Below are positions 1-5,274 of a stretch of DNA of 6,824 nt, one piece after another. Origin of the DNA: DAIUFH01 sp036844705 (GTDB lineage: Bacteria; Bacillota; Clostridia; Tissierellales; Tissierellaceae). The translations under genes were made by a program, and so were the position numbers. Each line of letters starts with the position of its first letter. Positions within the stretch are counted from its first letter, which is position 1. The stretch spans positions 1 to 6,824 of the forward strand of contig DAIUFH010000097.1 in assembly GCA_036844705.1 (NCBI GenBank). The letters are read 5' to 3'. The notes below the pieces were generated by a model, which did not search any database, was not told the origin of the DNA, and saw only the letters and a program-made list of their open reading frames with translations.

Positions 1-50
1 TCATCCTGAGTCAGCAGTATAATCAATGCTTTCGAAGGATCTCGGGTTTT
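1..50 (+). repeat. REP-like hairpin repeat, copy A (cut by window edge)
   Basis: Starts TCATCCTGAG (the leading G is outside) and ends AAGGATCTCGGGTTTT. Outer arms ATCCT/AGGAT and inner arms AGCA/TGCT are separated by matching 5-nt internal loops, closing a 10-nt loop. It is identical to copy D over this length. Confidence 0.85.
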
Positions 51-85
51 CATTTCCCTCTTACCTCTTAGTTCTTAACTATCTT
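1..85. repeat. Duplicated 85-bp unit, left copy (partner at 212-345)
   Basis: Positions 1-85 align with 212-345. The first 55 bases are identical, two substitutions follow (56/267 and 64/275), and the last 19 bases (67-85) equal 327-345. The left copy has one TTAGTTC heptamer, the right copy eight; 134 minus 85 is 49, exactly seven heptamers. Confidence 0.85.
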
Positions 86-90
86 CTCCT

Positions 91-142
91 GTCATTCTGA
101 GATAGCAGTATAAACCTTACCCGTGAAGGATCTCGGGTTTTT
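91..142 (+). repeat. REP-like hairpin repeat, copy B
   Basis: Begins GTCATTCTGAGATAGCAG and ends CCGTGAAGGATCTCGGGTTT. The outer arms ATTCT/AGGAT still pair through a U-G wobble in RNA, while the inner TGCT arm is lost. A separate stem ACCCG (119-123) with CGGGT (134-138) is followed by TTTT on the plus strand, a weak terminator-like shape against the operon direction. Confidence 0.8.
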
Positions 143-168
143 CTCTTCGCTAAAAATAACATAGTCCT

Positions 169-198
169 GTCATCGTGAATCCTTCACTTATCCTTGGA
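169..198 (+). repeat. REP-like repeat, degenerate copy C
   Basis: GTCATCGTGAATCC keeps the repeat's left end, but the remainder is shortened and rearranged. GTGAA (174-178) and TTCAC (182-186) form a 5-bp stem with a 3-nt loop. It lacks the CTCGGGTTT right end, so it is either a decayed or a recombinant copy. Confidence 0.5.
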
Positions 199-210
199 AC
201 ACACACTCTT

Positions 211-260
211 GTCATCCTGAGTCAGCAGTATAATCAATGCTTTCGAAGGATCTCGGGTTT
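211..260 (+). repeat. REP-like hairpin repeat, copy D
   Basis: GTCATCCTGAGTCAGCAG to AAGGATCTCGGGTTT. Outer arms are ATCCT (214-218) and AGGAT (247-251), inner arms AGCA (224-227) and TGCT (238-241), with symmetric 5-nt internal loops and a 10-nt apical loop. Positions 212-266 match 1-55 exactly. Confidence 0.88.
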
Positions 261-345
261 TCATTTACCTCTTAACTCTTAGTTCTTAGTTCTTAGTTCT
301 TAGTTCTTAGTTCTTAGCTCTTAGTTCTTAGTTCTTAACTATCTT
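212..345. repeat. Duplicated unit, right copy with expanded heptamers, overlapping the flgE end
   Basis: Partner of 1-85, comprising hairpin copy D, a T/C-rich spacer, eight heptamers and the terminal ACTATCTT. The last part contains the flgE stop (339-341), its last codon (342-344) and one base of the preceding codon. The match with the left copy stops at 345. Confidence 0.85.
279..334. repeat. Tandem heptamer array, eight TTAGTTC units
   Basis: Eight consecutive copies of TTAGTTC (GAACTAA on the coding strand of flgE), the sixth from the left being TTAGCTC. A degenerate unit (TTAACTC) precedes at 272-278 and TTAACTA follows at 335-341. Because 7 is not a multiple of 3 and both strands of the unit contain a stop (TAG or TAA), the array has stops in all six frames. 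It begins 5 nt after the flgE stop codon in the transcribed direction. Confidence 0.95.
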
Positions 346-1295
346 TTAAGGTTTATCAATTCTTGGAGCATTTCATCTGAAGTTGTGATACTTCTTGAAT
401 TTGCTGAATAAGCCCTACTTGCTACTATCATCTCTGTAAATTCATTTGCTAAGTCTACATTGGACATTTCTAGGAAGCCCTGGCGTATATTACCGAAGCC
501 ATTTGCTCCAGCCAATCCAAACTGCGTTCTACCTGAATTGTTGGATTCATTGAAAGTATTTCCTCCAGCCTTTGTTAATCCTTCAGGATTACTAAATTTA
601 GTAATAGCAATTTGCCCCAGTATACGAGTTGTTGCACCTTCCTCACTACTATATACAGCAATTATCTTTCCTGAAGTATCTATTGAAAAACTTTGAAGTT
701 CTCCTCCATCTTCATCAATATCTGCAATCTTTAAAGGCTTTAGAAAATCTTGATAGTCTCCATCTGTTAATTCTTCTGGATCAATTACTTCTGGATTTGG
801 ATTGTCTTCATCTACTACTAAACCACCAGTAACATATCCTAAAACTCTCTGTCCACTAGCATTAACTAAATTCCCTTCATAATCTCTAAAGAAGGCCCCA
901 TCTCTTGTATATTGAATAGTCCCTACTGTTGCATCCTCTAGTAAGGGAGATTCACTGTCAACATCTGATACATCAGATGAAACTACGAAAAACCCTTCAT
1001 TTTCTATAGCAAAATCCAAATCTCTATTTGTTGGCTGTAGTGCTCCTCCACCCATCATCATGTCTATTGAGCCAACCTTAACTCCAAGTCCTATTTGCTT
1101 TGAATTTATACCTCCTAAGCCATTTCCCGTAGGTGACGAAGCATTTGCTGTTGTTTGACTCAACATGTCTTGGAAACTTATCCTACTTGATTTAAAAGCT
1201 GTAGTATTTACATTAGCAATATTATTTGCTATAACATCCATCTTTGTTTGGAATCCTCTCATTCCACTTATACCTGAATACAACGATCTTAACAT
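339..1295 (-). CDS. flgE: Flagellar hook protein FlgE
   Basis: FlgE is exported by the type III system and polymerises into the hook, the flexible joint between rod and filament. The 318-residue protein starts at the ATG at 1295 with GGAGG 7 nt upstream. The N-terminal rod-type domain (Flg_bb_rod) is clear, with LYSGISGMRGFQTKMDVIAN at 5-24 and the signature ANNIANVNTTAFK at 23-35. The C-terminal domain (Flg_bbr_C, about 273-318) has GFLEMSNVDLANEFTEMI and ends in LINLKR. These terminal parts form the helical D0 core. The centre (about 85-265) is acidic, beta-rich and shorter than in long FlgE proteins, so the outer domain is small. There are no cysteines. Paralogous FlgF/FlgG share both ends, but the position after flgD and the size favour FlgE. 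The stop (TAG, 339-341) and last codon lie inside a duplicated repeat unit. Confidence 0.95.
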   Translation of the reverse strand: MLRSLYSGISGMRGFQTKMDVIANNIANVNTTAFKSSRISFQDMLSQTTANASSPTGNGLGGINSKQIGLGVKVGSIDMMMGGGALQPTNRDLDFAIENEGFFVVSSDVSDVDSESPLLEDATVGTIQYTRDGAFFRDYEGNLVNASGQRVLGYVTGGLVVDEDNPNPEVIDPEELTDGDYQDFLKPLKIADIDEDGGELQSFSIDTSGKIIAVYSSEEGATTRILGQIAITKFSNPEGLTKAGGNTFNESNNSGRTQFGLAGANGFGNIRQGFLEMSNVDLANEFTEMIVASRAYSANSRSITTSDEMLQELINLKR

Positions 1296-1301
1296 GTATT
1301 T

Positions 1302-1308
1302 ACCTCCC
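1302..1308 (-). promoter_or_regulatory. flgE ribosome binding site
   Basis: GGGAGGT, with GGAGG 7 nt before the ATG at 1295. flgE is the only gene in the left half with its own separated leader, so its translation does not depend on coupling to the preceding gene. Confidence 0.8.
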
Positions 1309-1318
1309 AGAATTTACT

Positions 1319-1366
1319 CCGCTTCTGTCAATCAGCGGGTATGTGGCTTCCATAAGGTCCAGCCAC
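1319..1366 (-). promoter_or_regulatory. Two small stem-loops in the gap upstream of flgE
   Basis: The 70-nt gap before flgE has two inverted repeats: GTGGCT (1343-1348) with AGCCAC (1361-1366), 12-nt loop, and CCGCT (1319-1323) with AGCGG (1334-1338), 10-nt loop. The first touches the stop codon of the upstream gene, the second ends 11 nt before the flgE Shine-Dalgarno core. Neither is followed by a T-run, so they are not terminators. They could mark an RNA processing or stabilising site that raises hook protein levels, but short stems like these can occur by chance. Confidence 0.3.
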
Positions 1367-1734
1367 TATTTAACAATTATTGCACTGTCGATATTTGTCA
1401 CAATATCCATTTCACTATTCTGCATAGTAGTGATAATGGTTCTATTGCTTACACTAGCAATGAAAGCCATATCCTTATATAGCATCAAGCTTTCCTTAGC
1501 TCCTTTTTGCTCAAGATCATTCATAGCAGTTTTTAATCTATCTATGTCATTTTTCTGAAGTCTAATATTTCTTTCCAACATTCTCTGTTCAGCATGGGCA
1601 GAAATTTTTATATTATCATTTTTATTTATACTTTCTTGTAATATATTTTGAAAATCAACATTAGAATTACTTTTACTATTTACCCTACTGTCAGACGAAG
1701 GGATTATCTGCCCTCTCTCTATTCTAAAGCTCAT
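1366..1734 (-). CDS. Conserved flagellar operon protein (TIGR02530 type)
   Basis: A small protein of 122 residues found between flgD and flgE in many Clostridia; I recognise it as the family named only 'flagellar operon protein' (TIGR02530). Its function is not established to my knowledge. The N-terminal 40 residues are polar and probably disordered (Ser/Asn-rich at 13-26). The conserved part starts with KISAHAEQRMLERNI at 43-57, continues as a predicted helix (NDIDRLKTAMNDLEQKGAKES) and ends with beta-strand-like segments including NRTIITTM at 97-104 and VTNIDSAIIV at 112-121. No signal peptide or membrane segment is seen, so it is probably cytoplasmic. The ATG overlaps the flgD stop (ATGA) and GAGG lies 7 nt upstream. 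Position suggests a role in hook assembly or its control; this is inference from context only. Confidence 0.87.
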   Translation of the reverse strand: MSFRIERGQIIPSSDSRVNSKSNSNVDFQNILQESINKNDNIKISAHAEQRMLERNIRLQKNDIDRLKTAMNDLEQKGAKESLMLYKDMAFIASVSNRTIITTMQNSEMDIVTNIDSAIIVK

Positions 1735-2156
1735 TCTGACACCTCTTCTTCACCAGTACCATCTGATACTTCCATTAGCAGCCCTATAGGATAGTCCTCA
1801 TTGTCAACCTGTAAAATAACAGTAGAATTATAGAACTTTACTTTCTCTACAACTCCCTTGATATTCTCTTCCCCATTATAAATAGTAACTTCTTTTCCTA
1901 TTAAGCTTACTTGATTCAGCATACTTAGCTGATTTATGCCATCAGAAATTGTATTCATCTGCTCAAGCATAGTAAACTGTGCAAGCTGTGAAAGGTAATC
2001 TGTCTTGCTTCCGCTACCTGATTCTCCACCCATTGGACTTTGATTCTTTATCTCAGCTGCCATTATCTGAAGAAAATCCTCTACTGCCAAATTGCTTCCA
2101 GAAGTGTTGCTAGTAGAATATTGTTGATTAACATTTGCAGTATTATATACCTCCAT
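1731..2156 (-). CDS. flgD: Flagellar hook capping protein FlgD, short form
   Basis: FlgD forms the temporary cap at the tip of the growing hook, under which FlgE subunits fold. The ATG at 2156 gives 141 residues; TAAGGAGGT, whose first three bases are the fliK stop, lies 7 nt upstream, while an in-frame TTG at 2162 is too close to this site. The conserved N-terminal region (PF03963) is clear: VEDFLQIMAAEIKNQSP at 25-41 and DYLSQLAQFTMLEQMNTI at 53-70. A glycine/serine insert (GGESGSGS, 43-50) separates the two motifs. The rest (about 84-130, starting SLIGKEVTIYNG) is a short beta-rich segment and not the full Ig/tudor-like C-terminal domains of enterobacterial FlgD. Such short forms are known in Gram-positive bacteria. 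The stop overlaps the next start in ATGA. Confidence 0.94.
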   Translation of the reverse strand: MEVYNTANVNQQYSTSNTSGSNLAVEDFLQIMAAEIKNQSPMGGESGSGSKTDYLSQLAQFTMLEQMNTISDGINQLSMLNQVSLIGKEVTIYNGEENIKGVVEKVKFYNSTVILQVDNEDYPIGLLMEVSDGTGEEEVSE

Positions 2157-2162
2157 TTTCAA

Positions 2163-2171
2163 ACCTCCTTA
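2163..2171 (-). promoter_or_regulatory. flgD ribosome binding site overlapping the fliK stop
   Basis: TAAGGAGGT combines the TAA stop of fliK with the Shine-Dalgarno core GGAGG, 7 nt before the ATG at 2156. It decides the ATG over the TTG at 2162 and indicates close coupling of fliK and flgD translation. Confidence 0.85.
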
Positions 2172-3359
2172 AGCTAAGATACTGATTTCTCCTAATCCTT
2201 TAGCTCCTGAATCCTGAATTTTAGATACTATCGTATTATTTTCGAATCCATTAAAATAATTCTTTCTCGAATAATTTCTCTTATAATGATTAAAGCCTCC
2301 ATTGTTGTTAAAATTAAAATCAAGATTTGTATTGGCAGATGAATCTATGTCTATGTTTATCTTTTCAATATGGATATTTTGTTTTACAAGGCTTTCATTT
2401 AATTCATTTACCTTACTTGAAAATAATCCCTTAACATGGTCATTATCCACTAAAATCTTTGCTGTAAGTTTTCCATCAGTCATCTTTAAAGTAACATCAA
2501 CAGTACCGAGCTCCTCAGGGTATAGCTTTACCTTCACTACACTTGTATCTCTATCTGTTGTTGTTTCCATCAACTGGACAATTGCATCCTGAACTCTTTG
2601 GATATTATCATTAGCAACTTCGAGTTTTGGTGCTTCTACCTTAAATTCAGTATTTGACCCTGTCACATCTTTGATCTGGTTATTTGTCAGGCTCAAATCA
2701 TTGACCTTTACATCCTTTGAATCAAGCTTTATAGTCTTTTGCTCCAGCCCCTCATCTTTGTCTTTAAATTCAAGAGAATATTCATCAACCTTACTAATAG
2801 CATCTTTATTTAGATGCTTTTGTTTTACATACTCTAGATTTTCAAATTTATTATTTAGCAACTCGGGTTTTTCATTATCCTTTTTAGGTAGATCGGCTAT
2901 GATTTCCTTTTCCAAGGGATTATCTTCAGCTTTTACATCTGATAAAATATCTGTATCCTCCAAAGCTGTAAATGATTCATTATTAATCTTAGATGGTAAT
3001 ACCTCATCTTCAACAGCATTGAAATTTACACTTTCCCCCAACTCTACAGGAATATTGATTTGCTGTTCATCACCTACTGTCAATGATTTGTCTGTACTTA
3101 TTGTGTCTATGGCATCTATTTCAATGTCTTCCAGATTAAGCATTTCAATTTTTTCCACCATAGGCATGTTCATAAGTCCAAGCAAATTAAGGATTTCTGA
3201 TTCTTTCTCAGTTTCATCTTCTTTTTCCTTAGCTTCAATACTTCCTACTTTTGACACGGTGCTATTAAATATTTGTGTAAACTCATCGCCTTTTGCCTTA
3301 TTTGTCTTATTACCATCAGAAGTATTTTGTTGCTGAATTTGTACACTGGCTACATTCAT
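2169..3359 (-). CDS. fliK: Flagellar hook-length control protein FliK
   Basis: FliK is secreted during hook assembly, measures hook length and switches the export gate from hook to filament substrates. The start is the ATG at 3359 (396 residues), 7 nt downstream of GGAGG within AAAGGAGGT. The frame is open for 32 more codons to 3455, but these are translated repeat sequence, not protein. Residues 1-250 are a long, Asp/Glu/Lys/Asn-rich, probably unfolded region, as expected of the ruler part. The C-terminal substrate-switching domain (Flg_hook, PF02120) spans about 253-340, with the signature VKLYPEELGTVDV at 277-289 and the following GKLTAKILV strand. The tail (about 341-375) is rich in Asn, Phe, Tyr and basic residues. 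The ruler part is not conserved in the family, so identification rests on the C-terminal domain and the position before flgD. Confidence 0.94.
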   Translation of the reverse strand: MNVASVQIQQQNTSDGNKTNKAKGDEFTQIFNSTVSKVGSIEAKEKEDETEKESEILNLLGLMNMPMVEKIEMLNLEDIEIDAIDTISTDKSLTVGDEQQINIPVELGESVNFNAVEDEVLPSKINNESFTALEDTDILSDVKAEDNPLEKEIIADLPKKDNEKPELLNNKFENLEYVKQKHLNKDAISKVDEYSLEFKDKDEGLEQKTIKLDSKDVKVNDLSLTNNQIKDVTGSNTEFKVEAPKLEVANDNIQRVQDAIVQLMETTTDRDTSVVKVKLYPEELGTVDVTLKMTDGKLTAKILVDNDHVKGLFSSKVNELNESLVKQNIHIEKINIDIDSSANTNLDFNFNNNGGFNHYKRNYSRKNYFNGFENNTIVSKIQDSGAKGLGEISILA

Positions 3360-3365
3360 GTTTTC

Positions 3366-3374
3366 ACCTCCTTT
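3366..3374 (-). promoter_or_regulatory. fliK ribosome binding site (decides the start)
   Basis: AAAGGAGGT, with GGAGG 7 nt before the ATG at 3359. It lies directly after the repeat block and shows that translation begins at 3359 and not at the upstream ATG at 3455, which has no such site and lies inside repeat copy F2. Confidence 0.88.
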
Positions 3375-3381
3375 CAATATT

Positions 3382-3417
3382 AAACTCGGAGATTCCTCGA
3401 CTACACTCAGGATGACA
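3382..3417 (-). repeat. REP-like hairpin repeat, copy F1 (between fliJ and fliK)
   Basis: On the minus strand this copy reads from TGTCATCCTGAG to GAATCTCCGAGTTT, the same consensus as the copies at 1-260 but shorter in the centre. The arms TCCT and AGGA pair, extended by GA/TC across a bulged G. Together with F2 it is translated in the frame upstream of fliK, which lengthens the open frame artificially. It ends 8 nt before the fliK ribosome binding site. Confidence 0.8.
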
Positions 3418-3427
3418 AAGCCACTAG

Positions 3428-3459
3428 ACCCGAGATGCTTCGCTACGCTCAGCATGACA
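3428..3459 (-). repeat. REP-like hairpin repeat, copy F2
   Basis: On the minus strand the copy runs from TGTCATGCTGAG to GCATCTCGGGT. The arms ATGCT and AGCAT pair, then a symmetric GA/GA mismatch, then GC/GC closing a GTA triloop, giving a compact hairpin. Compared with the ATCCT/AGGAT stems of copies A and D, one base pair is swapped from C-G to G-C on both sides. There is no T-run after the stem, so it is not a rho-independent terminator. Confidence 0.85.
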
Positions 3460-3512
3460 GCATGGTGAGATAATTCGCTTTGCCAGCATTAGCCGTGAAG
3501 AGCACCGGGTTT
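3460..3512 (+). repeat. REP-like repeat, diverged copy E, overlapping the fliJ 3' end
   Basis: In plus orientation this segment has the repeat's landmarks CATGGTGAGATA at the left and CCGTGAAGAGCACCGGGTTT at the right, close to the GATAGCAG and CCGTGAAGGATCTCGGGTTT of copy B, but the stem arms have diverged. It faces copy F2 head to head. Its right 24 bases (3489-3512) are the last codons and stop of fliJ. Confidence 0.65.
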
Positions 3513-3929
3513 GAACTTCAATACTGCCATCTCATCTAATTGTTTCTGTTCTACGGCCTTCACTTCATTTTGATAATCTGTATAGTCTCTTTCCTTGAGT
3601 TTTTCCATTATCTTTCTGTCTTTTTGTGCTTCTACCAATTCGAGTCTCATTGCTTCAAGTTCTTCGCTCTTTTTTTCTATGATTTCTTTTTGCATCTCAA
3701 TCTTATCTTCGATATCTTGTTTATAAAATTGAACTTGCTTCAATTCATTTATATTTTTGCACTTGAGCCCCTTTTCTTTTATTACTTCATATTCCTTATA
3801 TAGTTCATTTAATATGTATTTTTCATGATTAAGCTCATTTTGTACTGTTGCGAACTTTTCCATACTACTCTTCTCTAAACTTTCTCTCCATTGCAAGACC
3901 CTTTCCATGGAGAAGTTGTATGATTTCAT
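3489..3929 (-). CDS. fliJ: Flagellar export protein FliJ, with a repeat-derived C-terminal tail
   Basis: FliJ is the small coiled-coil stalk of the FliI ATPase ring; it contacts the export gate protein FlhA and escorts chaperones. The 146 residues are almost entirely helical and charged, with long Glu/Lys heptad-like stretches from about 20 to 135, and the length fits the family. The N-terminus (MERVLQWRE at 8-16) and the ending QKQLDEMAVLKF at 128-139 are typical of Gram-positive FliJ. The start is the ATG at 3929, with GAGAGG about 10 nt upstream. The last seven residues (KPGALHG, 140-146) and the TAA stop are encoded by a dispersed hairpin repeat that begins at 3512, so the original stop was probably just after F139. 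The tail is unlikely to harm a coiled-coil protein. Sequence identity among FliJ proteins is low; position between fliI and fliK makes the call secure. Confidence 0.93.
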   Translation of the reverse strand: MKSYNFSMERVLQWRESLEKSSMEKFATVQNELNHEKYILNELYKEYEVIKEKGLKCKNINELKQVQFYKQDIEDKIEMQKEIIEKKSEELEAMRLELVEAQKDRKIMEKLKERDYTDYQNEVKAVEQKQLDEMAVLKFKPGALHG

Positions 3930-3944
3930 TCAAACCATTCCTCT

Positions 3945-5270
3945 CTAATCTTCTGCCTTCGATTTAATAAGTTTCTTTAACATCATCAATGAATCTTCAT
4001 ATATAAAATGTTCATTTATATCTTGTTTTAAGAATTTATTTATAGGTGTATTGAGTGAAATAGCCCTATCAATTATAGGATTGCTTCCATTTATATAAGC
4101 ACCAACATTAATTAAGTCCTCAGATTCAGCGTAGGTCGCAAGATTTTCCTTCAACTCCCCTGCAAGCCCATAATGCTCATCGCTTACAATCTCTTTCATG
4201 ATTCTACTGATGCTGTTCTGAATATCTATGGCCGGGAAATGATTCTTTGCCGCTATTTGTCTAGATAGTACAATATGCCCGTCCAATATACCTCTTACAG
4301 CATCGGCTATAGGCTCGTTCATATCATCACCTTCTACTAAAACCGTATAAAATGCTGTAATAGAACCATTTTTAGACATCCCACTTCTTTCTAAGAGCTT
4401 AGGCATCATAGCAAATACAGAAGGTGTATATCCCTTAGTCGTAGGCGGTTCTCCAGTGGCTAGTCCAATTTCTCTCTGAGCCATTGCAAATCTGGTTACT
4501 GAATCCATCATTAGCATGACTTTCTTGCCCTGATCTCTGAAATATTCAGCAATTGCAGTGGCAACAAAAGCACCCTTCAATCTTACCAATGGTGGTTGAT
4601 CAGATGTAGCACAAACTACCACTGACTTTTTATATCCTTCAGGTCCCAAATCCTTCTCAATAAACTCAAGAACTTCCCTGCCCCTTTCCCCTACCAAAGC
4701 TATAACATTGACATCTGCTTCGCAATATTTCGCTATCATTCCAAGCAAAGTACTTTTTCCAACACCACTGCCGGCAAAAATACCAATTCTCTGTCCTTCG
4801 CCACAGGTCAATGTGCCATCAATAGCTTTTACACCAGTACTCATTATACGATCTATTTTTCTTCTTTCAAATGGATCTGGTGGTGTTCTATCGACACTAT
4901 ATAGCTGACCATTGCTTATTGGTTCCATATCCATTGGTCTTCCCAAGCCATCTAAAGTATGACCCAAGAGGCTGTCACTTATCCTAACCTTAAGGGACAT
5001 TCCTGTTGGTCTGACTAAACAACCTGGACCGATACCGCTAGTCTCATTAAGGGGCATTAGTAGAACAGAACTATCTTTAAAACCAACTACTTCTGTTAAT
5101 ACTTTTTTATTAGAAGATTTGATAAATATCTCACAAACTTCCCCTACGAAAACCTGAAGACCCTCTACTTCTATAATTAGGCCTATTACTTGAGTAACCT
5201 TGCCCAATATTTCATAATGACTCTTCCTTTTTATGTAATTAGAATATTTTTCATATGGTATATCAAACAA
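3945..5270 (-). CDS. fliI: Flagellum-specific type III export ATPase FliI
   Basis: FliI is the hexameric ATPase that, with FliH and FliJ, helps feed rod, hook and filament subunits into the flagellar export gate. The 441-residue protein has the normal family length. Visible motifs are the Walker A loop AGSGVGKS at 166-173, the catalytic-glutamate segment GERGREV at 194-200 (E195), the Walker B strand VMLMMD at 251-256, and the F1/V-type alpha/beta signature PAIDIQNSIS at 346-355. The N-terminal beta-barrel covers about 20-90 and the C-terminal helical domain about 365-441. The start codon is TTG; GGAGG lies 9 nt upstream inside the last fliH codons, and there is no ATG before residue 91, too far in to be the start. 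All catalytic residues are present, so the enzyme should be active. The stop is TAG, 15 nt before fliJ. Confidence 0.98.
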   Translation of the reverse strand: MFDIPYEKYSNYIKRKSHYEILGKVTQVIGLIIEVEGLQVFVGEVCEIFIKSSNKKVLTEVVGFKDSSVLLMPLNETSGIGPGCLVRPTGMSLKVRISDSLLGHTLDGLGRPMDMEPISNGQLYSVDRTPPDPFERRKIDRIMSTGVKAIDGTLTCGEGQRIGIFAGSGVGKSTLLGMIAKYCEADVNVIALVGERGREVLEFIEKDLGPEGYKKSVVVCATSDQPPLVRLKGAFVATAIAEYFRDQGKKVMLMMDSVTRFAMAQREIGLATGEPPTTKGYTPSVFAMMPKLLERSGMSKNGSITAFYTVLVEGDDMNEPIADAVRGILDGHIVLSRQIAAKNHFPAIDIQNSISRIMKEIVSDEHYGLAGELKENLATYAESEDLINVGAYINGSNPIIDRAISLNTPINKFLKQDINEHFIYEDSLMMLKKLIKSKAED

Positions 5271-5274
5271 AAAG

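Larger units (their letters stand above)
1..338. other. Gene-free repeat region downstream of flgE
   Basis: No coding sequence, RNA gene or convincing operon-strand terminator is visible. The stretch consists of four copies of a hairpin repeat (1-50, 91-142, 169-198, 211-260) separated by short T/C-rich spacers on the plus strand, plus a heptamer array at 279-334. The gene that would follow flgE in the operon lies beyond the left edge, so the true intergenic length is unknown. Confidence 0.85.

Noticed and set aside
119..142. Stem ACCCG/CGGGT followed by TTTT on the plus strand as a terminator
   Set aside because: Five base pairs with a 10-nt loop, on the strand opposite to the operon, with no plus-strand gene to terminate. 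It is part of repeat copy B.
1..338. CRISPR-like array
   Set aside because: Repeats are imperfect, unevenly spaced and of differing length, and the spacers are low-complexity T/C-rich sequence; one copy is truncated and the family also occurs in the opposite orientation at 3382-3459.
962..979. Near-perfect 18-bp palindrome (8-bp arms, 2-nt centre) inside flgE
   Set aside because: It arises from repeated Ser-Asp-Val codons in the acidic segment SSDVSDVDS; a functional site within this coding sequence has no support.
1326..1331. Perfect TTGACA on the minus strand upstream of flgE
   Set aside because: No -10-like hexamer lies 16-18 nt downstream; that position is the GGGAGG ribosome binding site. 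It is part of the loop of a small stem-loop.
2862..2876. CTCGGGTTTTTCATT in fliK, like the right end of the hairpin repeat
   Set aside because: Only about 15 bases match, no left end or stem is present, and the frame reads through normally. Probably chance.
2671..3336. 221-codon open frame on the plus strand
   Set aside because: It is antisense to the low-complexity acidic part of fliK and is very rich in Ser, Phe and Leu as expected for such a shadow; no family similarity is seen.
3936..3938. ATG just upstream of fliJ, giving ATG-GTT-TGA directly followed by the fliJ ATG
   Set aside because: It begins almost directly after GAGAGG, too close for initiation, so a regulatory two-codon ORF is not supported.
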